Assembly: GCA_949284665.1 (NCBI GenBank)
Contig: CASDWR010000081.1
Location: 1-9,129 of the forward strand
Direction: 5' to 3'
DNA from: an uncultured Rikenellaceae bacterium
GTDB lineage: Bacteria > Bacteroidota > Bacteroidia > Bacteroidales > Rikenellaceae
DNA length: 9,129 nucleotides
Every line of letters begins with the position of its first letter. The stretch's first letter is position 1. A program made the translations under genes and the position numbers. Shown here piece after piece: positions 1 to 6,536 of this stretch. A model generated the notes under the pieces. It saw nothing but the letters and a program-made list of their open reading frames with translations, made no database searches and was not told the DNA's origin.

Positions 1-655
1 GAGTCCACAAAGCGAGGATGACTGTCCCGTCACGTACGGCAACCACCTGTTGCGATACACCAGGGGTCGATTCGGGGGTTATTCCGACTCCATAGATTCC
101 GACTTTCGGATCGAACGGGACAGAGACATTCCCTCGTACCGGGGCTACAAACTCCATTACCGCAGCCGGCTCCCTGACCGACGGCCCTTTGACCAGACCG
201 TAACGTCCGCTTCCCTCCATCTCGACCCGCAACAACGAATCCTCTCGTGAGGGCGATACCAGGCGTTTGTCCGTTCGGACCGTATCGTCCTGTCGCTTCA
301 TGGTACGGATAACCGGGGTCTTCCCCTCCATGATCAATGTGACATTTTCGCTGTACACCTGCATGTCCTTCAACTCGTTCTCAAGCGAGTCGAGGCGCAA
401 AATACCGGCAATCAATTCTTCTCGCGACCGACTGCCCGGATACCCCGGAGCCAGGTCGAGTATCGGAGTATAGGACACGATCAACAGAACCGCACCGAAA
501 ATCAGAATGACGAGTCCGAACACCGCGGTGCAGATTCGCAAAGGCGTGATATACATGTACCATACCTCCGAATCATCGATCTCATCCCGTACACTGAGAC
601 GATGCTTCCGATTGAAGTTACGCAAAAAGTAGAGGAATCCGCCTTTCGATTTCAT
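1..655 (-). CDS. M23/LytM-like membrane-anchored protein, 5' part (partial)
   Basis: This is the N-terminal 218 codons of a protein that runs off the left edge. It starts at the ATG 653-655. Residues 1-37 are short, basic and presumably cytoplasmic. Residues about 38-62 form one strongly hydrophobic transmembrane segment, followed by YTPILDLAPGYPG. Residues about 75-120 look helical and charged (a coiled-coil-like linker), and a beta-rich domain begins near residue 168 (FVAPVRGNVSVPFDP, then AVRDGTVILALW). This layout matches Bacteroidales M23 family metallopeptidases, which are envelope proteins with a periplasmic LytM fold. Where family members have HxGxD, with its His and Asp zinc ligands, this protein reads IYGVG (residues 187-191). 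The domain may therefore be a non-catalytic LytM, like EnvC or NlpD. The rest of the active site lies outside the window. The family call rests on layout and the DGTVI segment and is fairly secure; inactivity is inferred. Confidence 0.72.
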   Translation of the reverse strand, partial: MKSKGGFLYFLRNFNRKHRLSVRDEIDDSEVWYMYITPLRICTAVFGLVILIFGAVLLIVSYTPILDLAPGYPGSRSREELIAGILRLDSLENELKDMQVYSENVTLIMEGKTPVIRTMKRQDDTVRTDKRLVSPSREDSLLRVEMEGSGRYGLVKGPSVREPAAVMEFVAPVRGNVSVPFDPKVGIYGVGITPESTPGVSQQVVAVRDGTVILALWT

Positions 656-684
656 CTTTCTCTGTTTTCCGTGTGTTCAAACGA

Positions 685-692
685 CAAAGGTA
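685..692 (-). promoter_or_regulatory. Bacteroidetes -7 element for the M23-like gene
   Basis: On the minus strand this reads TACCTTTG, a perfect match to the Bacteroidetes TAnnTTTG -7 box, 29 nt upstream of the ATG at 655. No good TTTG -33 box lies 19-21 nt upstream. The predicted transcript start is near 678, giving a leader of about 20 nt. It diverges from the plus-strand promoter at 824-855. Confidence 0.5.
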
Positions 693-823
693 ACCATTTT
701 GTCCGACATTCCACATTCCTTCCCATGAAATTCATCCTTCGCTTTCCCGTTCAACGATATTTCACTTTCTGATGCAGAATCAGCAGGCAATTCAGTATAA
801 TAAATTAAAAAACACCGTTCCCT

Positions 824-855
824 TTTGCTTCTGCACTTACCTTTTCGTATCTTTG
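824..855 (+). promoter_or_regulatory. Bacteroidetes housekeeping promoter of the nucleotidyltransferase gene
   Basis: TTTG at 824-827, then exactly 20 nt, then TATCTTTG at 848-855. This is a full match to the Bacteroidetes sigma consensus TTTG-N19-21-TAnnTTTG. An A/T-rich tract at 791-811 sits just upstream and could act as an UP-like element. The predicted start of transcription is about 860-863, which leaves a leader of roughly 92 nt before the ATG at 954. Confidence 0.72.
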
Positions 856-953
856 CCGCCTGTTATTGCCTGTGTCGCTTGCGGACCGCATGTCGAAAAG
901 GCAACAACCAATGTGAACGAAACAACCGGATAAAAACCCAAACACACGACCAC

Positions 954-1862
954 ATGACAAAACCGACCCTTCTGGTACTCGCCGCAGGCATGGCCTCCCG
1001 TTACGGATCACTCAAACAGATGGATGGTGTGGGACCCTGCAACGAAGCAATCATCGACTACTCCATATACGATGCCATTCGGGCCGGATTCGGCAAAGTG
1101 GTTTTCGTAATCCGCCATTCATTCGCCAAGGAGTTCACCGAAGTTTTTTCCACCGCACGCTTCAAAGACCGCATCGGAGTTGAATACGTCTACCAGGAAC
1201 TTGACAATCTGCCCGAAGGCTATACCGTTCCAGAAGGAAGGATCAAACCCTGGGGAACCAACCATGCGGTACTGATGGCGGCAGGGAAAATCGATACCCC
1301 GTTCGCAGTTATCAATGCGGACGACTTTTATGGTGCGGACGGTTTCCGTGTGATGGGCGATTTCCTGCGCAGTGCCGAAGGGTGTCGAGGCAAATATTGC
1401 ATGGTCGCTTACCGACTCGACAAAACGTTGTCTGATTTCGGTACCGTCTCGCGTGGAGAATGCGCCGTAAACGATGAAGGGAATCTGGTATCCGTAGTGG
1501 AACGTACCGCTATCGAACGGACACCGCAAGGAATCGTCTATCGCGACCAGGAGGGGATTCATCCGATCGACGGAAGCACCCCCGTTTCAATGAACCTGTT
1601 CGGATTTACTCCCGATTATTTCGACCATTCCCGCCAAGAGTTCAGCCGTTTCCTGGATGCCGAACGCGATAATCTAAAAGCCGAATTCTTCATGCCTTCG
1701 ATGGTCAACAAACTCATCGGAGGAGGAGTTGCTACGGTCAAGGTTCTCTCCAGCACAGCCGATTGGTTCGGCGTCACGTACAAGGAAGACAAGCCTCGGG
1801 TTGAAGCTCGCATTCGGGCGCTCATAACCTCGGGAGCCTATCCCGAACGACTTTGGGAATAG
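954..1862 (+). CDS. NDP-sugar pyrophosphorylase-like nucleotidyltransferase
   Basis: A 302-residue protein of the NTP_transferase (GT-A-like) family. Such enzymes join an NTP to a sugar 1-phosphate to make an activated nucleotide sugar and release pyrophosphate; they act in the cytoplasm. The nucleotide-binding signature is LAAGMASRYGSLKQ at residues 9-22 (a variant of GxGxRxxPLTxxxxK), and the metal-binding region is VINADDFYG at 119-127. A conserved KPWGTNHAVL follows the first sheet at 98-107. The reading frame stays open 43 codons upstream, but the ATG at 954 is chosen because the family motif begins 8 residues later and the promoter at 824-855 would otherwise lie inside the gene. The related Bacteroidales genes often pair with a sugar kinase, but none is visible here. 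The substrate cannot be told from sequence. The next gene is an SDR sugar-nucleotide enzyme homologue, which fits a nucleotide-sugar role. Confidence 0.85.
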   Translation: MTKPTLLVLAAGMASRYGSLKQMDGVGPCNEAIIDYSIYDAIRAGFGKVVFVIRHSFAKEFTEVFSTARFKDRIGVEYVYQELDNLPEGYTVPEGRIKPWGTNHAVLMAAGKIDTPFAVINADDFYGADGFRVMGDFLRSAEGCRGKYCMVAYRLDKTLSDFGTVSRGECAVNDEGNLVSVVERTAIERTPQGIVYRDQEGIHPIDGSTPVSMNLFGFTPDYFDHSRQEFSRFLDAERDNLKAEFFMPSMVNKLIGGGVATVKVLSSTADWFGVTYKEDKPRVEARIRALITSGAYPERLWE

Positions 1863-2123
1863 CATAAACAACACGGGAAACATCCGGGAAGGGCAAGAAA
1901 GAAGAAAATGGCGGAACGGATGGTCCAAAATCGGAATACCCGAATATCTTGTACCATGGCCGCTACGATTCGCATACATTTTTTACAAAATCCCGATTCT
2001 CTCAATCAAAATTACGATTCCTGACAGGCCTGTTCCATAGTAATTCAGATCATCGACAAACACTGTAGGCATCCCACACACAAAAAAAGTGGCCGTAACG
2101 AACGACCTGAATGCGAACCGAAG

Positions 2124-2160
2124 TACGCTTTTCATGTTTCATGTAAAAAGCGTAAGTTTT
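2124..2160 (+). promoter_or_regulatory. Hairpin overlapping a weak Bacteroidetes-type promoter
   Basis: The arms TACGCTTTT (2124-2132) and AAAAGCGTA (2146-2154) pair over 9 bp. Inner CATG/CATG arms (2133-2136 and 2140-2143) extend the stem around a TTT loop, with a 2-nt bulge. The right arm runs into TAAGTTTT (2153-2160), one base off the TAnnTTTG -7 box, with TTTC (2130-2133) 19 nt upstream as a weak -33. This could be an operator placed over the promoter of the SDR gene, with a leader of about 200 nt. The match is imperfect, so the call is tentative. Confidence 0.3.
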
Positions 2161-2303
2161 GTCGTTTGCTGAAGCCGATGATTTTTCCAAACGACCCTCA
2201 TTCCGTTTTCTTCTCCATTCCACAAAGCTCTCCCTGTCTGGGCCATCGGATAACCCGAAGAATCCGGTTTTGCTCATGACACCTCGAAGTTCTGCAACCG
2301 ACT

Positions 2304-2315
2304 CGATCGCGATCG
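2304..2315. repeat. 12-nt perfect palindrome upstream of the SDR gene
   Basis: CGATCGCGATCG is its own reverse complement and lies 58 nt before the SDR start codon. It could be an operator half-site pair or simply chance; no second copy was noticed nearby. Confidence 0.3.
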
Positions 2316-2373
2316 GAAAAACGAGATCATGGAACAATATTTGCTCCGGCAGATAGCAAAAAAGGGCACGAAA

Positions 2374-3366
2374 ATGAAATCGGAAAAAATAGTCGTAACA
2401 GGCGGAGCGGGCATGATCGGTTCGGTTCTCTGTGAACGTCTCTCGAAACAGGGACACCAAGTCGTGTGTATCGACAACCTTTCTCACAGTTCATGCGACG
2501 TATTCAAAGACAAACCGGAATGTCCTTCGATCCAACTCATCCGACATGACATGAATACCCCCATCGACATCCAGGCAGATCGTATTTACGCCCTCGCCGC
2601 CCCCACGTCACGGGAAGAGGTTCGCAATCGACCGGCCGATACGATGCGTTCGCTGTTCCAATGCACACTCAATGCACTCGAACTGGCTCGCCGCAACCAT
2701 GCACCCCTGCTCTATGTCTCTTCTTACGAAGTGTACGGCACATCGCGGCTGGCCCGTCAACCGGAAGATTATTTCGGGAATGTCGATACTTTCGGACTCA
2801 GGGCCGCTTCTGAAGAGGGGAAAAGGACATCGGAAGCTCTCTGCAATTCCTATGCGCGTCAATACGGGACCGATGTAAAGGTAGCCCGTATTTTCAATAC
2901 TTATGGGGAAAACGCATTGCCCGACGACGGACGTGTGATCCCCCGTTTCATTGTAAACGCCATCCGTGGCGGAGACATGGCCATATATGGGAATGGCGAG
3001 CAGACCAGGAGTTTCTGCTACGTCGAAGATATTGTCGATGGCCTCATCCGATTCATGGCCCTTCGTCGTGAGGAAACATTCAATCCCATCAACTTCGGGC
3101 AAAGCCACGAGATATCCATTCGTGCGCTGGCCGAAAAGATCCGCCTGTTGACAGGCAGCAGCTCAAAAATCATCTCCTTGCCTACCAGCGGCGGGGAAAG
3201 TCGTTATCGCTGTCCGGATATCACCAAAGCGAGGGAGCTGTTGGGTTGGCAGCCGCAAACATCCCTCGACGACGGGCTGCACCGCTGCATTGAAACCATG
3301 CGTCAGCGCCTCGCGCAAAAAAAAGAGAGCAACGCCTATTGCAGTGCATGGATGGAAGTACTTTGA
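2374..3366 (+). CDS. NAD-dependent epimerase/dehydratase family protein, UDP-glucuronate-decarboxylase-like, catalytic Tyr replaced
   Basis: A 330-residue extended SDR protein. The N-terminal Rossmann fold has GGAGMIG (residues 10-16) for NAD and CIDNL (32-36). Later segments closely follow UDP-glucuronate decarboxylase (UXS): SYEVYG (117-122), GKR (149-151), ARIFNTYG (171-178), DDGRVIPRFI (184-193), YGNGEQTRSF (205-214) and the C-terminal RCPDITKARELLGWQP (279-294). UXS converts UDP-glucuronate to UDP-xylose. Two catalytic positions differ: the Tyr of YxxxK is Ser146 (AASEEGK) with Lys150 kept, and the TSE motif reads SYE, so the activity is doubtful. The start at 2374 is chosen over an in-frame ATG at 2329 because MKSEKIVVTGG puts the Rossmann strand at the usual distance from the N-terminus. 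The 511-nt gap before it and 76 nt before the thioredoxin suggest it heads a two-gene unit. Family is secure; function is open. Confidence 0.85.
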   Translation: MKSEKIVVTGGAGMIGSVLCERLSKQGHQVVCIDNLSHSSCDVFKDKPECPSIQLIRHDMNTPIDIQADRIYALAAPTSREEVRNRPADTMRSLFQCTLNALELARRNHAPLLYVSSYEVYGTSRLARQPEDYFGNVDTFGLRAASEEGKRTSEALCNSYARQYGTDVKVARIFNTYGENALPDDGRVIPRFIVNAIRGGDMAIYGNGEQTRSFCYVEDIVDGLIRFMALRREETFNPINFGQSHEISIRALAEKIRLLTGSSSKIISLPTSGGESRYRCPDITKARELLGWQPQTSLDDGLHRCIETMRQRLAQKKESNAYCSAWMEVL

Positions 3367-3442
3367 CAGGCCCATTGCGCTACGGCATTACACACACCGC
3401 ATATCGAAGAAAAATTCTTTCACATTTAACACAATACGAATC

Positions 3443-3778
3443 ATGGAAAACTTCAAAGATCTGATCAAGGGCGATAAACCCGTTTTGGTTGACTTTTATG
3501 CCACATGGTGCGGTCCTTGCAAGACAATGCACCCCATTCTCGACGACTTAAAAAAAAGCGTTGGAGAGAGTGCTCATATCGTAAAACTCGATATCGACAA
3601 CCAAACGAACAAAGAGTTGGTACAGGAATACAACATCCGGTCTGTTCCGACACTGATGATTTTCCGTCGTGGAGAAATGCTCTGGCGCCAAAGCGGCATA
3701 ATAAATGCCGACAAACTGGAGAATCTGCTTATCCGATACGGAGAACTGGAAATCCCGGAAAAAGCGGGGCAGAAATAG
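3443..3778 (+). CDS. trxA: Thioredoxin
   Basis: A 111-residue cytoplasmic thioredoxin, the usual size for the family. The redox site WCGPC lies at residues 22-26 after the typical strand VLVDFYAT, and the cis-proline loop SVPTL has Pro69. It reduces disulfides in target proteins and is itself recharged by thioredoxin reductase. No signal peptide or transmembrane segment is present, which argues against an envelope ResA/TlpA-type protein. The start ATG 3443-3445 is chosen because it puts the active site at the standard distance from the N-terminus; the frame is open further upstream but that part overlaps the SDR gene. It starts 76 nt after the SDR gene with no clear promoter between them, so co-transcription is likely. 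The terminator at 3861 closes the unit. Bacteroidales usually carry several thioredoxins, so whether this is the main one is unknown. Confidence 0.93.
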   Translation: MENFKDLIKGDKPVLVDFYATWCGPCKTMHPILDDLKKSVGESAHIVKLDIDNQTNKELVQEYNIRSVPTLMIFRRGEMLWRQSGIINADKLENLLIRYGELEIPEKAGQK

Positions 3779-3860
3779 ATATCCGTCCACAGGACACGTC
3801 CTATTATGACAGACATGCCGGGATAATGGGAACCCTGCCAAATAGAGGCGGGACATGGAC

Positions 3861-3915
3861 GATGCCGGCGGAACCCCTTAAAGGCAGGTGGTTCCGCCGG
3901 CATCATTTTATCTTT
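3861..3915 (+). terminator. Rho-independent terminator after the thioredoxin gene
   Basis: A perfect 15-bp G+C-rich inverted repeat, GATGCCGGCGGAACC at 3861-3875 against 3890-3904, with a 14-nt loop and a T-rich tail (ATTTTATCTTT) from 3905. The tail lies only on the plus-strand side, so the signal suits the plus-strand genes and not the converging minus-strand ones. Confidence 0.85.
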
Positions 3916-4049
3916 CCGAAACCGATCATCCAACATACGAATGCCATTCAACGACCATCATGCTTGTCATCAGGCTTTTGCAGGAGGGTTTCCACCTCAT
4001 TATCATTCATTCCCCAACCATTGTCGCCGATATGCCATTCGCAAAACGA

Positions 4050-4607
4050 TCATTCGTCAATAGACTCCATACGTATCTCAAGCATCTCGGCAGCATGATG
4101 CAATAACGTACTCTCAGACTCATGGCCGTACCGTACATATTCTGCAACACTCGACCGGGATGGGACATCGGCTTTCCTGTCGAACGCCTTGACCAGTGCC
4201 ATCAATGCCGCATAAGCCAATAGTTCTCCGCAAGCCCCGTGTCCCCAACAATCGAGTGCCCGATACACCTGTTGCGTCCGGCTCAACAACGAAAAAGCAA
4301 AATTTTCCGCCAATTCCCGATTCACAATTCCCGCCGCCCAAAATTCGAGTTCTTCAGCCGTCACACGGGTCGGATCGGCAATGACATAGGCTGACAACAT
4401 CAATTCACGTACCTGCTGGCGATAAAGATAGAGGGCAAAATCGTGGTCAGGTGCATACTCCCGGGCTATCTTCCATACGGTAGGCAAACTCACTCCGTAG
4501 CTCAAGGGATAGTGCAACCCGCCACGTTCCATCGATTCGACCACCGCACCGTTCCGCTCTCTCATGAGATGCTTCAGCAGGTCGGCCATTTTCCCCGTAT
4601 TGTTCAT
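4050..4607 (-). CDS. AlkD-like HEAT-repeat protein (DNA alkylation repair family)
   Basis: A 185-residue, largely helical protein. Residues about 36-110 resemble the AlkD family (alkylpurine DNA glycosylases built from HEAT-like repeats): SYGVSLPTVWKIAREY (36-51), DHDFALYLYRQQVRELML (54-71), then ADPTRVTAEELEFW (77-90). It is shorter than AlkD proper, which is usually over 220 residues, and matches a short form I associate with Bacteroidales. The catalytic Trp and Asp of Bacillus AlkD appear to fall at Arg97 and Glu101 (NRELAEN), so glycosylase activity is not assured and it may only bind nucleic acid. The ATG overlaps the stop of the DUF4831 gene by 4 nt (ATGA), so the two are probably translated together. 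No terminator of its own is visible before the convergent plus-strand unit. The family call is fairly good; a function in repair is inference. Confidence 0.68.
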   Translation of the reverse strand: MNNTGKMADLLKHLMRERNGAVVESMERGGLHYPLSYGVSLPTVWKIAREYAPDHDFALYLYRQQVRELMLSAYVIADPTRVTAEELEFWAAGIVNRELAENFAFSLLSRTQQVYRALDCWGHGACGELLAYAALMALVKAFDRKADVPSRSSVAEYVRYGHESESTLLHHAAEMLEIRMESIDE

Positions 4608-5572
4608 TGCGCCAAGGGACTCTCTACCGGCAATGACACCTTTTTACCAAACTGGAGAATCGGTATTACACCTTCAAAAAAAGTTTTCCGTCCATCGCTC
4701 ACACGGCATGTGACGGGTTCGCTGATCAGATATTCGGCAGTCGGGTCCAGACTTTTGCGTCCCTTTGCGGACTCGAGATTCGTCATAGGATAGAGTGTGG
4801 ACGCTTTCCCGCTCGGAGTCAATTCCAGCACAAGCGGTTGACCACTCAGATCGGAAGCAGGTACCAAACCGTCACTTTCGGTAAAACGACATATCACATA
4901 GTTTTTCACATCCGGTCGGGGCGTAACCACATACCGTTCGGTGACCGTTTCCACGTTCCTCTCTCCGAAAAACAGTGCGAAATAGGCATTTTCAATACGG
5001 GTCATCTCATCCAACGCGGCACGCATCCCTTCTCCATACACGTTTTCTCCTACATCTCCCATGATTAACTCGACACGACGTTTGCGAAGGTTGAAAATCA
5101 TTTGAGCAGCTTCAGCGGCTGCTTCTTCCGGGTTTAGTTCCATAGCTGAGCGACGGTCGATCCGAACTCGGTATTCGCTTCCAGGGAAGGCATCCGGCTT
5201 TCCGGCAGGAGGTTCGGGTAAACCAATCGCAGCAGCCGGCCGTCCCGCGTCCGGTATCGGCATATCCGTATCATACCCAATCACCGAAACAGCATCCACA
5301 CTACAAACGCTTTTTGCAGCCAACGGAGCAATCACCCCGAAATAACGTTGCGCGAAACGGGCATAGGGTCCCGGTTCAATCGTCTCACGGGAAACAGTCA
5401 CCTCTACGGCCAACCGGGTTTCCGGTTCAACATAACAACGGTTTCCGTCGGGCATTACCCTGTCGCCCAAACGAACCAGCCGTATATTCTGTCCCTGCGC
5501 TTCACTCACCAATGCACCCGATACAAGCGCAATCAGCGCAACGATGCCACACATGTTAGAAATTATTCTCAT
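4604..5572 (-). CDS. DUF4831 family secreted protein
   Basis: A 322-residue protein with an N-terminal signal peptide: hydrophobic residues about 8-22, then VSEAQGQN with a likely cleavage after SEA near residue 25. There is no lipobox Cys. The mature part fits DUF4831, a Bacteroidetes family of unknown function: an early strand followed by LAVEVTVSRETIEPGPYARFA (roughly residues 54-74), then PEEAAAEAAQMIFNLRKRRVELIMGD, a helix with a conserved charged run near the middle, and a beta-rich C-terminal half. It is likely periplasmic or cell-surface. The ATG at 5572 directly precedes the signal peptide and fits a promoter-like element at 5611-5618. Its stop overlaps the start of the AlkD-like gene. 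No enzymatic motif is visible. Pairing of an exported protein with a presumed DNA-binding protein is unexpected and may just be conserved gene order. Confidence 0.8.
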   Translation of the reverse strand: MRIISNMCGIVALIALVSGALVSEAQGQNIRLVRLGDRVMPDGNRCYVEPETRLAVEVTVSRETIEPGPYARFAQRYFGVIAPLAAKSVCSVDAVSVIGYDTDMPIPDAGRPAAAIGLPEPPAGKPDAFPGSEYRVRIDRRSAMELNPEEAAAEAAQMIFNLRKRRVELIMGDVGENVYGEGMRAALDEMTRIENAYFALFFGERNVETVTERYVVTPRPDVKNYVICRFTESDGLVPASDLSGQPLVLELTPSGKASTLYPMTNLESAKGRKSLDPTAEYLISEPVTCRVSDGRKTFFEGVIPILQFGKKVSLPVESPLAQ

Positions 5573-5610
5573 GACTCTGCCAATGTATTGTTTTTATAGT
5601 TCTCAATGTA

Positions 5611-5618
5611 CAAAGCTA
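5611..5618 (-). promoter_or_regulatory. Bacteroidetes -7 element for the DUF4831-alkD-like pair
   Basis: The minus strand reads TAGCTTTG, a perfect TAnnTTTG box 38 nt upstream of the DUF4831 ATG. The expected -33 TTTG is only approximated by TTTA/TTTT at spacing 22-23, which falls over the trmN6 stop codon. The predicted transcript start is near 5604, giving a leader of about 30 nt. Confidence 0.5.
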
Positions 5619-5639
5619 CTATATTTTCGATGGAACCCG

Positions 5640-6365
5640 CTAAAATTTCAAATAAAAATCCTTTGTAAGTTCACGGTACATTTCGGAAAAGCATCCCGGA
5701 CGGCTCTCGATAGCCAACTGTTCCGATTTGCATGTCTGCGCAGGCTCAAGTCCGAATTCGAACAATGTCCGAAAGGGATCACGTCCCTCCACCGAAGCTA
5801 CATCCATCCTGCGGATCAAACTAAACCCACCGTCGATTGCCGTCGACACCATGTGCACGGAACTTTCCGCCGGGACAATAACGGACAATTTTCCACCGGC
5901 CGACAACAACCGCATGGCGCAACGGATCAAATCCTGGGAACCTAGCGTACGGGTATGACGGGCCATCGTTCGTCCCGTAGAGGGAGATACGAGTGAATCG
6001 GAAAAATAGGGTGGATTGGAAACGATGAGATCGTAGGTCTTGCCGCACTGATCCGCATACTCCTGAAACGATGTTGCCAGGACATCGATACGTTTCGCCC
6101 ATTCCGATGCCGACACATTTTCCACAGCCTGAAGCGCACTCCTGCGATCAAGTTCTACGGCATCTATTCGAGCATGCCATGCTTCGCTCCGCTGTGCCAA
6201 CATCAAAGCTATCAAACCCGTTCCGGTTCCGACATCAAGCATCCGTCCCGGCTGCCCGGCCAATGAGACCCACGAACCGAGCAACACTCCGTCCGTCCCG
6301 ACTTTCATCGACGCCCCGGTCTGCATCACTACAAACCGTTTAAAAGCAAACCACCCATTCCCCAT
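5640..6365 (-). CDS. trmN6: tRNA1(Val) (adenine(37)-N6)-methyltransferase
   Basis: A 241-residue cytoplasmic class I SAM-dependent methyltransferase of the TrmN6/YfiC family, which methylates N6 of A37 in one tRNA-Val. The N-terminal FAFKRF (residues 6-11) and MKVGTDGVLLGSW (20-32) are hallmarks of the family. Motif I is LDVGTGTGL (43-51), the acidic ribose-binding residue lies in VELD (70-73), and the catalytic NPPYF is at 117-121. The length is typical. The ATG at 6365 is the first in frame and gives the family N-terminus exactly. It is separated from the upstream DUF2400 gene by 171 nt with no strong promoter; the closest is TACATTTC on the minus strand at 6516-6523, one base off the -7 box. 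It could be transcribed by read-through from upstream. Downstream, the DUF4831 promoter begins near its stop codon. Confidence 0.92.
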   Translation of the reverse strand: MGNGWFAFKRFVVMQTGASMKVGTDGVLLGSWVSLAGQPGRMLDVGTGTGLIALMLAQRSEAWHARIDAVELDRRSALQAVENVSASEWAKRIDVLATSFQEYADQCGKTYDLIVSNPPYFSDSLVSPSTGRTMARHTRTLGSQDLIRCAMRLLSAGGKLSVIVPAESSVHMVSTAIDGGFSLIRRMDVASVEGRDPFRTLFEFGLEPAQTCKSEQLAIESRPGCFSEMYRELTKDFYLKF

Positions 6366-6536
6366 TTCCCAAAATCACCATTACGGCCACCCGTCTTCCC
6401 AGGCTTTTCATCTCATGGATCATTCCGTCCCTCCCCTCCTCCGTCTCTCGGGAATCCATTCGGCCTCTTCTCTTTTTCCTCCTTATCTTTTCTGAGTTCC
6501 ATCCCGCACCGATCCGAAATGTAACGCTCTTTCCCG

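Larger units (their letters stand above)
1863..2373 (+). other. Long non-coding gap / possible leader of the SDR gene
   Basis: This 511-nt stretch has no convincing gene. Open frames on either strand (for example 2050-2487 minus and 2159-2356 plus) have no recognisable domain, and the first overlaps the SDR gene in antisense. What can be seen: a 10-nt palindrome ACAGGCCTGT (2024-2033), a hairpin at 2124-2154 overlapping a promoter-like element (below), and a 12-nt palindrome at 2304-2315. No clear rho-independent terminator follows the nucleotidyltransferase, so read-through from upstream is possible. Confidence 0.45.

Noticed and set aside
1119..1562. 147-codon open frame on the minus strand
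   Set aside because: Entirely antisense to the nucleotidyltransferase, which has clear family motifs.
2024..2033. 10-nt palindrome ACAGGCCTGT
   Set aside because: Too short and isolated to call an operator; mentioned only as content of the gap.
2050..2487. 145-codon open frame on the minus strand
   Set aside because: No recognisable domain; it overlaps the start of the SDR gene in antisense, and its composition looks like a shadow frame.
3791..3802. Short inverted repeat AGGAC-AC-GTCCT after trxA
   Set aside because: Five-base arms only and no T tail; probably chance next to the real terminator.
3505..4098. 197-codon open frame on the plus strand
   Set aside because: Overlaps thioredoxin out of frame, crosses the terminator hairpin, and has no domain.
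6516..6523. TACATTTC as a promoter for trmN6 on the minus strand
   Set aside because: One base off the -7 box and no -33 at the correct spacing; kept only as a remark.
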